This document shows positions 1-6,130 of a stretch of 21,919 bases of DNA, one piece after another. Made by a program: the position numbers and the translations under genes. The DNA comes from RBG-16-64-43 sp035288225. Lineage in GTDB: Bacteria; Chloroflexota; Anaerolineae; Anaerolineales; RBG-16-64-43. The DNA lies in assembly GCA_035288225.1 (NCBI GenBank), contig DATEAT010000074.1:1-21919 (forward strand), read 5' to 3'. Within the stretch, counting starts at the first letter, position 1, and every line of letters begins with the position of its first letter. Under the pieces are notes generated by a model. That model was not told the origin of the DNA. It was given only the letters and a program-made list of their open reading frames with translations, and did no database searches.

Positions 1-95
1 CCCCAGTGCATCAGGAGAGGGGCAAGCCACGGCAGGCCGACGAAGAGGCCGCCCAGGACGGCAAAAGCGACCAACCACCGCGGTGCTCGGTTCAT
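1..95 (-). CDS. Partial membrane protein, N-terminus only (DUF2085-like)
   Basis: An open frame starts at ATG 95-93 on the minus strand and runs off the left edge, giving 31 complete codons. It begins MNRAPRWLVAF and continues as one hydrophobic segment through GLPWLAPLLMHW. This opening resembles DUF2085 membrane proteins of Chloroflexota, whose later Cys-His motif would lie outside the window, so the family is a tentative call from memory. No strong Shine-Dalgarno is visible. A TAGAAT hexamer on the minus strand (134-129) could be a -10 box giving a leader of about 27 bases. The next gene is divergent, beginning at 761. Confidence 0.55.
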   Translation of the reverse strand, partial: MNRAPRWLVAFAVLGGLFVGLPWLAPLLMHW

Positions 96-693
96 GGTTG
101 AAACTCGGCCGTTCGTCCGCATCTGTTCATTCTACCTCTCCATCGGTGGACACCGTTGGGTGCGGGTCGCATGCGGTTGAGACTGGGCTCGGAGCTCCGC
201 AGCCGGGCTTGACGGGGCGCCCTCGGGGCGCCTTTCCCGGCGGTCACTCGATGCCGGGCAAGGGAGTGAGCGATTGCCGAATTGCAGCACGCTGTGTGCC
301 TCTTCACTCGGCGATCGGCGGCTGACCCAGCCCTGCCATGCGATGCACTCCAGCATAGTCCTGGCACCAGCGGGCGCATGCCGCAGGTTGGCGCTCGCCG
401 CAGTAGGCGAATCGGCCTATGGAGGGAATTGGCCTCGAGATTCAGAAGGCGCGAGGCATCGGCCCGCGCACCGCGGCCTGATTCCAGGCACGGCGAGCCC
501 CCTTACGATTCTGCTCGGGCACGCCATGGCGTGCCCTAACATGGGAACACTTCGGGGCACGGTAGGCACCGTTTCGCTTCTGTTAGGGCCCGGCAGCCGT
601 GCCCCTACGCAGGTGGGGGGATCTGCCGTAAGCCATCCGCAGAACCGAGCGAAACGCGAGCGCGTTCGAGGACGTGTCGGCGTGAGGAGTCTG
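96..693. other. Intergenic spacer, no credible gene
   Basis: This 600-base spacer separates two divergent genes. The open frames in it are short, mutually overlapping, arginine- and proline-rich and look like chance frames in GC-rich DNA. It holds a 7-bp hairpin with loop TCG at 216-232, and the palindrome cluster at 517-605 listed separately. I see no RNA gene. Confidence 0.6.
517..605. repeat. Nested palindrome cluster built on GGGCACG
   Basis: A perfect 20-bp palindrome, GGGCACGCCATGGCGTGCCC, occupies 517-536. Its right end (GCCCTAAC, 533-540) is complementary to GTTAGGGC at 582-589. Between them GGGGCACGG (554-562) is complementary to CCGTGCCCC at 597-605, and ACGGT/ACCGT (559-563, 568-572) form a small hairpin. 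Alternative foldings are therefore mutually exclusive. The arrangement looks like a REP- or MITE-type intergenic palindromic element. Whether it is repeated in the genome cannot be seen from this window. Confidence 0.55.
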
Positions 694-699
694 TATAAT
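694..699 (+). promoter_or_regulatory. -10 box of the methyltransferase-like gene
   Basis: A perfect TATAAT preceded by CTG lies 62 bases upstream of the chosen GTG start at 761. No good -35 hexamer is seen 16-18 bases upstream. Transcription would start near 706, exactly where a perfect 7-bp stem-loop begins (706-712 pairing with 719-725). Confidence 0.55.
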
Positions 700-705
700 G
701 GGCAG

Positions 706-725
706 TCCTGCCCCCAAAGGCAGGA
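706..725 (+). promoter_or_regulatory. Stem-loop at the predicted 5' end of the transcript
   Basis: TCCTGCC (706-712) pairs perfectly with GGCAGGA (719-725) across a six-base loop. It lies between the TATAAT box and the GTG 761 start, so it would sit at the very 5' end of the mRNA. Such 5' stems can protect transcripts from decay; that role is inference. Confidence 0.45.
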
Positions 726-760
726 TGCTTATCAGGCCGACGTGCGCTCGCGAGGATCTC

Positions 761-1354
761 GTGACTGACCCAGCCGTATTCCGCGTGCTTGCGGCTCTCC
801 TCCTGATCGCTTTCGTTTCCCACCGTGCCTACTACACGCGCAAACTGCCTCCTGCCGAGCGAGAGACCGTGGACAAGCTTCAGAACGGCCCAGGTTCCAT
901 GGTAGCCTCGATCCTCTTCGTTGCGGCTTTGATTTCAACCCTGGCCTTTGTCTTCTTGCCGGCGCTCCTGGCATGGGCCAATGCACCGTTTCCGGGCTGG
1001 CTGCGCTGGCTTGGCGTTGTCGTGGCGCTTGCCGGCTTCTTCCTGCTTGAGTGGGCCCAGCGTGCGCTGGGCAAGAACTGGAGCGACCAGCCCAGGATGA
1101 CCGAGTCTCAACACATGGTCACCTCCGGTCCATATCGCTGGATCCGCCACCCCATCTACACTGCATTCCTCCTCATCTTGGGCTCGTTGCTGTTGATCTC
1201 GGCCAACTGGCTTGTCGGCCTGGCTTGGGTCATCTCCGTCAGTGTGGATGGCGCCATCCGGATCCGCTACGAAGAGCGGGTGATGGCCGATCGATTTGGC
1301 GACAGGTACCGCGAGTACATGCGCCGCACCGGACGGATTCTGCCTCGGCTGTGA
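761..1354 (+). CDS. Isoprenylcysteine carboxyl methyltransferase (ICMT)-like membrane protein
   Basis: Predicted 197-residue integral membrane protein of the ICMT/PEMT-like methyltransferase family, which uses S-adenosylmethionine; the bacterial substrate is unknown. It has four or five hydrophobic segments. The family signature is in the C-terminal half: GPYRWIRHPIY (RHPxY), then EERVMADRFGDRYREYMRRT and a terminal RILPRL. I chose GTG 761 because GAGG (752-755) lies five bases upstream and the protein then starts just before the first hydrophobic segment. An upstream ATG at 698 overlaps the -10 box and ATG 725 has no ribosome site. It appears to be transcribed alone. Confidence 0.85.
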   Translation: MTDPAVFRVLAALLLIAFVSHRAYYTRKLPPAERETVDKLQNGPGSMVASILFVAALISTLAFVFLPALLAWANAPFPGWLRWLGVVVALAGFFLLEWAQRALGKNWSDQPRMTESQHMVTSGPYRWIRHPIYTAFLLILGSLLLISANWLVGLAWVISVSVDGAIRIRYEERVMADRFGDRYREYMRRTGRILPRL

Positions 1355-1478
1355 CGAGCGACACCCAGTGCCGTACGCCCCTGTATCCGCGAGCGCCAGG
1401 CGCAGGTAACCTGAATGCCTCAGGCTCCGGGCCGAGCCTAACCGCGCCAGCTCCGCTTGCATGCACCCCAAACGGCCA

Positions 1479-1484
1479 TACAAT
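1479..1484 (+). promoter_or_regulatory. Possible -10 box of the DUF4349 gene
   Basis: TACAAT, with a weak TTGCAT 16 bases upstream (1457-1462), lies about 105 bases before the ATG. It is a plausible but unproven promoter. Confidence 0.35.
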
Positions 1485-1588
1485 AGGTGCTTGCCCAGCA
1501 CGCCGGGCGAGTGCCGCCGATGGTTGGATGGCGTCGCCTCGCTGGGCCAGCCTCAAACCCGCGCAAGTTCACCGAGAAGGGGGACCCA

Positions 1589-2545
1589 ATGAACAACTCC
1601 CGCCTCATTTCCTTCAGTTCGGCTGTGCTCGTCGTCTGGCTGGCGGCTTGTGGCTCAGCTACGCCCGTAGCCTTCGAAATCGTGCGGGAGGCGGCACCGG
1701 CTGAGCCCGCCGCCCAACCGGCGCAGGCCGCACCGGCTGATGCACCCGCGCAGCCCGCAGCCTCCGGTGCCATCATCTATCGCACCGGCGCCGACCAGGC
1801 GGCCGTCCCGCAATCGGCCCGCCTGATCATCAAAGACGGCCAGATCCGGCTGCTGGTCGAAGACACCGACCGCGCGATCGATGGGGTGATGCAAGTTGTC
1901 GGCGATGTGGGCGGCTACGTGGTCAGCTCACGCGTCTGGTACTCGGGCTGGGGCGGAACCAACTACAAGTTCGCCTCCCTGACGGTGGGCGTGCCGGCCG
2001 AGGATTTCGAACGGGCGATTCGCCGATTGCGTGCGCTCGCGCTGCAGGTTGTGGATGAGACAAGCACCGGGCAAGATGTCACGGACGAGTACGTCGACCT
2101 GCAATCCCAGGTGGAAAGCCTGCAGGCCACTCGCGCGAGAATCCTCGAGTTCCTCGATCGGGCCAAGACGGTAGAAGAGGCGCTCACGGTGAACAAGGAG
2201 CTGGCGGCCGTCGAGGCGCAAATCGAGCAGGTCCAGGGACGCATCAATTACCTCTCCGGACGATCCTCCTTCTCGACCATCACTATCACCCTCGAACCCA
2301 AGCTGCCCGAGCTGACCCCTACGCCGACACGCACGCTGACGCCGACGCGGACGCCCGTGCCATGGGACGCCTCCGGGACCTACCACGACGCCCGGCGCGC
2401 CCTGACCTCCCTCTACCAGGGCTTTGCGGATCTGACGATCTGGATCGTCATCCTCGGCATACCGCTGCTCGCGCCATTGGTTCTCGTCGGGTGGCTGTTG
2501 TGGGTGTTGACCCATCGCAAACCGAAGAATCGTCCCAACCCGTAA
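1589..2545 (+). CDS. DUF4349 domain lipoprotein
   Basis: Predicted 318-residue surface lipoprotein. Residues 1-21 form a lipoprotein signal with lipobox LAAC (Cys21). An Ala/Pro/Gln-rich linker (about 30-58) follows. The DUF4349 body runs from about 75 to 240 and includes a Gln/Glu-rich coiled coil (about 169-222). A Thr-Pro-rich linker and one C-terminal transmembrane helix (about 286-307) with a basic tail complete it. Being held by both a lipid and a C-terminal helix is typical of the family, whose biochemical role is not known. ATG 1589 is preceded by GAGAAGGGGG (1574-1583). A longer reading from 1487 would bury the signal peptide and is rejected. Confidence 0.88.
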   Translation: MNNSRLISFSSAVLVVWLAACGSATPVAFEIVREAAPAEPAAQPAQAAPADAPAQPAASGAIIYRTGADQAAVPQSARLIIKDGQIRLLVEDTDRAIDGVMQVVGDVGGYVVSSRVWYSGWGGTNYKFASLTVGVPAEDFERAIRRLRALALQVVDETSTGQDVTDEYVDLQSQVESLQATRARILEFLDRAKTVEEALTVNKELAAVEAQIEQVQGRINYLSGRSSFSTITITLEPKLPELTPTPTRTLTPTRTPVPWDASGTYHDARRALTSLYQGFADLTIWIVILGIPLLAPLVLVGWLLWVLTHRKPKNRPNP

Positions 2546-2559
2546 GCGACGGGCTTGGG
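2534..2559 (+). terminator. Hairpin across the DUF4349 stop codon
   Basis: CCCAA-CCCGT (2534-2543) pairs with ACGGG-C-TTGGG (2549-2559) with one bulged C, giving a ten-pair stem. The TAA stop (2543-2545) lies at the top of the stem and loop. No T-tract follows, so it may be an RNA-stabilising or attenuating hairpin rather than a classical terminator. Confidence 0.4.
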
Positions 2560-2643
2560 TATGACCATTGCGGCTGAAGCTCCTCGTGAACCGTCTGTGT
2601 GGTTGGGCGACTCACGAAGGACAAGGCGATAAGGGGATCTCTC

Positions 2644-2657
2644 CCTCGAAAGCGAGG
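2644..2657 (+). promoter_or_regulatory. Small hairpin that covers a ribosome binding site
   Basis: CCTCG (2644-2648) pairs with CGAGG (2653-2657) across AAAG. The right arm contains the GAGG Shine-Dalgarno of the ATG at 2664, so pairing would hide it. The stem is short (5 bp) and could be chance. Confidence 0.35.
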
Positions 2658-2663
2658 CTCGCC

Positions 2664-3056
2664 ATGAGACTCAACACGCCGCTTAAGGTGATCGTCGGAG
2701 TGCTCAGTCTGATCGTTGCACTGTTGCCGATCGCCTTTATAGTCGTGTGGGGCGTGTCCTACTTCCTGGTCTTGACGGAGGGCACCGGCGCAGGACCGGA
2801 GTGGGAGGGCTTTGATGCGTTCACTGTGGCCACGTGGGGATTCATGTGCGTGGTTGTCCCGCTCAGTTACGTTATGACCGCCTTCTACATCGCACACGGG
2901 ATCGTGAACCACGCGGCTTCGGACGTGCTGCGCATCATTCTGCTCGTGCTCGTGGTCTACATGCCGTTCCTCGGGATTCCCTTCTACTACTGCCTATACA
3001 TCCTGCCGACGAACCCACCGGCCTGGGCCATGAAGGCCGAGCCAGCGAGCGCGTGA
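2664..3056 (+). CDS. Small membrane protein, unknown function
   Basis: Predicted 130-residue protein with three long hydrophobic segments (about 5-35, 53-80 and 88-113) and an acidic Gly-rich loop between the first two. The C-terminal segment is rich in Tyr, Phe and Pro (MPFLGIPFYYCLYILP), a pattern seen in several small unnamed membrane families. No catalytic motif is visible. I chose ATG 2664 because GAGG is six bases upstream; an in-frame TTG at 2568 would add a non-conserved-looking polar extension. It follows the DUF4349 gene by 118 bases and precedes the HEAT-like gene by 43, so it may be co-transcribed with the latter. Confidence 0.7.
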   Translation: MRLNTPLKVIVGVLSLIVALLPIAFIVVWGVSYFLVLTEGTGAGPEWEGFDAFTVATWGFMCVVVPLSYVMTAFYIAHGIVNHAASDVLRIILLVLVVYMPFLGIPFYYCLYILPTNPPAWAMKAEPASA

Positions 3057-3099
3057 CTGATGATCTGTTGCTGAGACGACCGGCAAGTCCGCCATCCCA

Positions 3100-3750
3100 A
3101 TGCCCAATGAGAGTGCTGTCAGGCCGGCATTGAACAAGATCGCCTACTATCAAGAAAGGCGCGATGAAGTGCCCAACCAGGAACTTGCGCGGGCCCTGGC
3201 AAAGGCCAGGGACCGCGCGGGGATACGGGAGATTACCGGCGGGCTGTGGCACAAGAACAAGGGCATCCGCAGCGATTGTCTCAAGGTGCTCTACGAGATT
3301 GGCTACCTCAATCCCGGCCTTATCGCCGACTACGTGGAGGATTTTCTCAAGCTGCTGAATGACAAAGAGAACCGTATGGTATGGGGTGGAATGATCGCCC
3401 TGGCGACCATCGCCGACCGACGCCCCAAGGAGATCTGGCAGCAGATCGAGGACGTCGTGCGTGTCACGAAGCGGGGGACGGTCATCACACTGGTCTGGGG
3501 TGTGCGGACGATGGCTCGCGTGGCGGCTGCCAACCCAAGGTATCGCAAGGCATTGTTTCCGGTACTGCTCGGGTACGTACGCACCTGCATTCCTCGCGAC
3601 GTGCCCACCCACGCCGAAAGCATGTTGTGTGCCGTGACCAAGAGCAATTCGAAGGAATTCCTGGGCGTGTTGGAAAAGCGGCGCAAGGAATTGTCGCCAT
3701 CACAAACGGTGCGGCTGAAGAAGGTCATCCGCCGCGTCGTGGACGAGTAG
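3100..3750 (+). CDS. HEAT-like repeat protein, unknown function
   Basis: Predicted 216-residue soluble, mostly helical protein without signal peptide or membrane segment. It reads as successive helix pairs resembling HEAT/ARM repeats: around LWHKNKGIRSDCLKVLYEIG, then FLKLLNDKENRMVWGGMIAL, then a segment around VITLVWGVRTMARVA, with a basic C-terminal helix (SPSQTVRLKKVIRRV). Proteins of this length and layout occur in Chloroflexota and Firmicutes but have no assigned role; HEAT scaffolds usually bind proteins or nucleic acids. ATG 3100 has no clear Shine-Dalgarno, but it lies just upstream of the conserved-looking LNKIAYYQ segment, and no better start is seen. Confidence 0.75.
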   Translation: MPNESAVRPALNKIAYYQERRDEVPNQELARALAKARDRAGIREITGGLWHKNKGIRSDCLKVLYEIGYLNPGLIADYVEDFLKLLNDKENRMVWGGMIALATIADRRPKEIWQQIEDVVRVTKRGTVITLVWGVRTMARVAAANPRYRKALFPVLLGYVRTCIPRDVPTHAESMLCAVTKSNSKEFLGVLEKRRKELSPSQTVRLKKVIRRVVDE

Positions 3751-3983
3751 GGCCCGCTCCACAAATCGGCCGACGGGCGCGGCGGCCCGTGCGGTCCGAT
3801 CGGCCACCTCAGGCCCCACCTGTGAAGCCACATCGCGAGCGCTTTGTGCACCGACGGCACGCTGCGGCTGAGACGGAGGAGCTTGGCGGGCGAGCCCGGC
3901 GGCGTAGGCGGGCATGCAACGCGGAGATCTAATCACTCGCATCGGCGAGACCTCGCTGGATGAGACGCGCTCCCTTCATCAAT

Positions 3984-4013
3984 GCGGCCCCTCCCATTCT
4001 TGGGAGGGGCCGC
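3984..4013. terminator. Perfect 13-bp hairpin with TTCT loop, no T-tract
   Basis: Positions 3984-3996 are the exact reverse complement of 4001-4013, with a four-base loop. The stem is very GC-rich and contains ten G-C pairs next to the loop-proximal A-T. It stands between two same-strand genes, 230 bases after the first. The bases that follow are not T-rich, so if it ends transcription it would be the T-tract-free kind. It could instead be a repeat element. Confidence 0.45.
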
Positions 4014-4142
4014 TCGGTTGCGGGCACGGTTGGCATCAGCTCGATTACCTGGCCTCGTCCAGAAGGTTGTAAATCCGACAGCGAACTCCGAAAACCGTCT
4101 CTGAGATTGACACAAAGCCCCCCAATACGGGTCGATTTGGGT

Positions 4143-4148
4143 TACAAT
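4143..4148 (+). promoter_or_regulatory. Possible -10 box of the secreted protein gene
   Basis: TACAAT lies 75 bases before the ATG at 4223. A perfect TTGACA occurs at 4107-4112, but 30 bases separate the two, too far for a normal pair. TTGACA with TCGATT (4132-4137, 19-base spacing) is the alternative reading. Confidence 0.35.
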
Positions 4149-4222
4149 CCCCCTGTCGCGTCCCATTGTCTGTTTCGCCGTGTCAACTGATCCATCCCAT
4201 GCCAAGGGAGTGGCCTCCAACT

Positions 4223-5869
4223 ATGTCCAGAAGAGGGATCACCGCCGGAATCATCCTTCTTGTGATGGCGTTTCTTCCGATCGAGTCTGCGTTGGGAGAG
4301 GCTCCCAAAGTCCTGAGCCCACAACCTGCGGGAGGAATCCAAGGCCCGTTCGTCGGCCCGGTGGTCGTGCCAAGCGTGAGCCGCGCGGCGCGCGACTTGC
4401 CGCTGGCAACCGATAAGCTGGCGGCACCGGCGTATGTTCCGCCGCGACAGAACCCCCTTGGCTTCGGACCCGATTCAAGCACTGGGGACACATCCCGCCC
4501 GGCTGCGCGTGAGCTAGATCCTCTCCTCATGGCAGGCGTCGCCTCGGGGCGCACACCCGATCTGGACTTCGTGTTCGATGCGACAGGGAACCCCGCCGCG
4601 TGCGGGGGCTGCAAACCTTCCGATGCGAATGGCGACGTCGGCCCAAATCACTACGTACACATCGTCAACGCCACAAAAGTGGCGATCTACAGTAAGTCCG
4701 GCACCTTGCTGAGTGGCCCGTTCAACCTGAGCAGCCTGTGGTCGGTTGGCAACTGTACGTCGGACCTTGGGGATCCGATTGTGCTGTACGATCCGCTCGC
4801 GGACCGCTGGTTGCTGAGCCAGTTCGCGACGCCAAACGATGTGTGTATAGCCATCTCGCAAACAGCCAATCCGACTGGCGCGTACCACACTTACGACTTC
4901 AATACGGTCAGCTTTCCCGATTACATGAAATTTGGCGTGTGGCCGGATGCCTACTACATGTCGGCCAACGAGAGCAGCTACACCGCCTACGCTTTGCCTC
5001 GCGAGAGCATGCTGCTTGGATTGCCCGCAAGCTACCTCAAGTTCACGGGCATGACGAATATGCTCATGCCCGCCGACCTCGACGGCCACATGCGTCCTCC
5101 TGTCGGCTCCCCGGGCATCTTCTATACGTTCAAGGACGACAGCTACCATGGAGGAGCGGATCGTCTCGAGCTCTACTCCTTCCACGTCGATTGGGCAACC
5201 CCGGCCAACTCGACCTTCACGGGACCGGCAGACGTTCCGATCAGCTCATTCACATACACCGTATGTGGTTTCTTTGTCTTCAACTGTATCCGTCAACTGG
5301 ATACCGTCGCGCGTTTTGACGCGGTGAGCGAATGGCCGATGTTCCGCTTCCCATATCGCAACTTCGGCTCATTCGAATCGCTGGTGGGCTCTTTCGTTGT
5401 GGGTGGCGGTCGGGGGGAAGAGGGCGCCGCGATTCGCTGGTTCGAACTTCGTCGGGCGGTGCCGCCCTGGTTGCTGTACCAGGAAGGCACTCAGGATCCT
5501 GCGGACGGCCACGACCGCAGCAATCCAAGTATCGCGATGGATCAGAAGGGGAACATCGCCCTCGGCTACACAGTGTCCAGCAGCGCCATTCACCCTCAGA
5601 TTCGCTACGCCACACGCCTGGCGAGCGACCCCTTGGGTACGCTGCAAGCGGAAGCGTTCGTCGTCGCGCCGGCTGGATCACAGACCAGCGGCAGCCGGTG
5701 GGGCGATTACTCCGCGATGGCGGTGGACCCCGCAGACGACTGCTCCTTCTGGTACACGAATCAATACTACGCGGCCAATTCGGCCGGCAATTGGAGCACC
5801 GCTGTCGGCGTCTTCACCATCCCGTCGTGCCTTCCCGGATACCTGAACCTTCCGTTGGTTCTCAGGTAG
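4223..5869 (+). CDS. Large secreted protein with C-terminal LPLVLR tail
   Basis: Predicted 548-residue exported protein. Residues 1-26 form a signal peptide (RR near the start, hydrophobic core, likely cleavage near SALGEA). A Pro-rich linker is followed by a beta-rich body with conserved-looking segments: a CGGCKPSD cysteine pair, DANGDVGPNHYVHIVN, LGDPIVLYDPLADRWLLSQF, and later GRGEEGAAIRWFELR and SGSRWGDYSAMAVDP. These repeat the look of propeller-type extracellular proteins found in several phyla with no known function. The chain ends YLNLPLVLR, like the short hydrophobic tails of many Chloroflexota secreted proteins. ATG 4223 was chosen for the signal peptide; AAGGGAG is 12 bases upstream. 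ATG 4199, in frame, is an alternative. Confidence 0.8.
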   Translation: MSRRGITAGIILLVMAFLPIESALGEAPKVLSPQPAGGIQGPFVGPVVVPSVSRAARDLPLATDKLAAPAYVPPRQNPLGFGPDSSTGDTSRPAARELDPLLMAGVASGRTPDLDFVFDATGNPAACGGCKPSDANGDVGPNHYVHIVNATKVAIYSKSGTLLSGPFNLSSLWSVGNCTSDLGDPIVLYDPLADRWLLSQFATPNDVCIAISQTANPTGAYHTYDFNTVSFPDYMKFGVWPDAYYMSANESSYTAYALPRESMLLGLPASYLKFTGMTNMLMPADLDGHMRPPVGSPGIFYTFKDDSYHGGADRLELYSFHVDWATPANSTFTGPADVPISSFTYTVCGFFVFNCIRQLDTVARFDAVSEWPMFRFPYRNFGSFESLVGSFVVGGGRGEEGAAIRWFELRRAVPPWLLYQEGTQDPADGHDRSNPSIAMDQKGNIALGYTVSSSAIHPQIRYATRLASDPLGTLQAEAFVVAPAGSQTSGSRWGDYSAMAVDPADDCSFWYTNQYYAANSAGNWSTAVGVFTIPSCLPGYLNLPLVLR

Positions 5870-6130
5870 TTGCCGACCGTTGAGGGCAATGCCCCGGCGC
5901 ATGTATCCAAAAGTCCGGCCGATGGAGCGCGGGAGAAATACGCCGCTCGCCTTGCGGTCGCTCAGTCGGAACGTACCTTCTCTGCTCAGCGTTGCTGCGG
6001 CATGCAGCGGGTAGCCTCGGACGAAGGGACGAGGCGTGCGGCTTCAAAGCTAGGCGAAAGGCGCGAGGGCAGCGGCTTTCTGTTAATTGAATAGACACTC
6101 GTTCTCCAATTCATCCCACAGAGGTGCATC
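5870..6130. other. Short spacer with small inverted repeats
   Basis: The 261 bases between two same-strand exported-protein genes hold minor inverted repeats: GCTGC/GCAGC near 5993-6008 and CCTCG/CGAGG near 6015-6034. No T-tract terminator and no convincing promoter are seen, although transcription of the next gene presumably starts here. Confidence 0.4.

Larger units (their letters stand above)
3751..4222. other. Intergenic region with two hairpins
   Basis: No gene is supported here. It contains a six-pair hairpin just after the HEAT-like gene (3773-3778 with 3785-3790), the perfect 13-bp hairpin at 3984-4013, and a promoter-like TACAAT at 4143-4148. Short open frames are arginine-rich and look like chance. 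Confidence 0.6.

Noticed and set aside
216..235. GGCGCCC-TCG-GGGCGCC followed by TTT as a terminator.
   Set aside because: No plus-strand gene precedes it in the window and the T-tract is only three bases, so it is mentioned in the spacer entry only.
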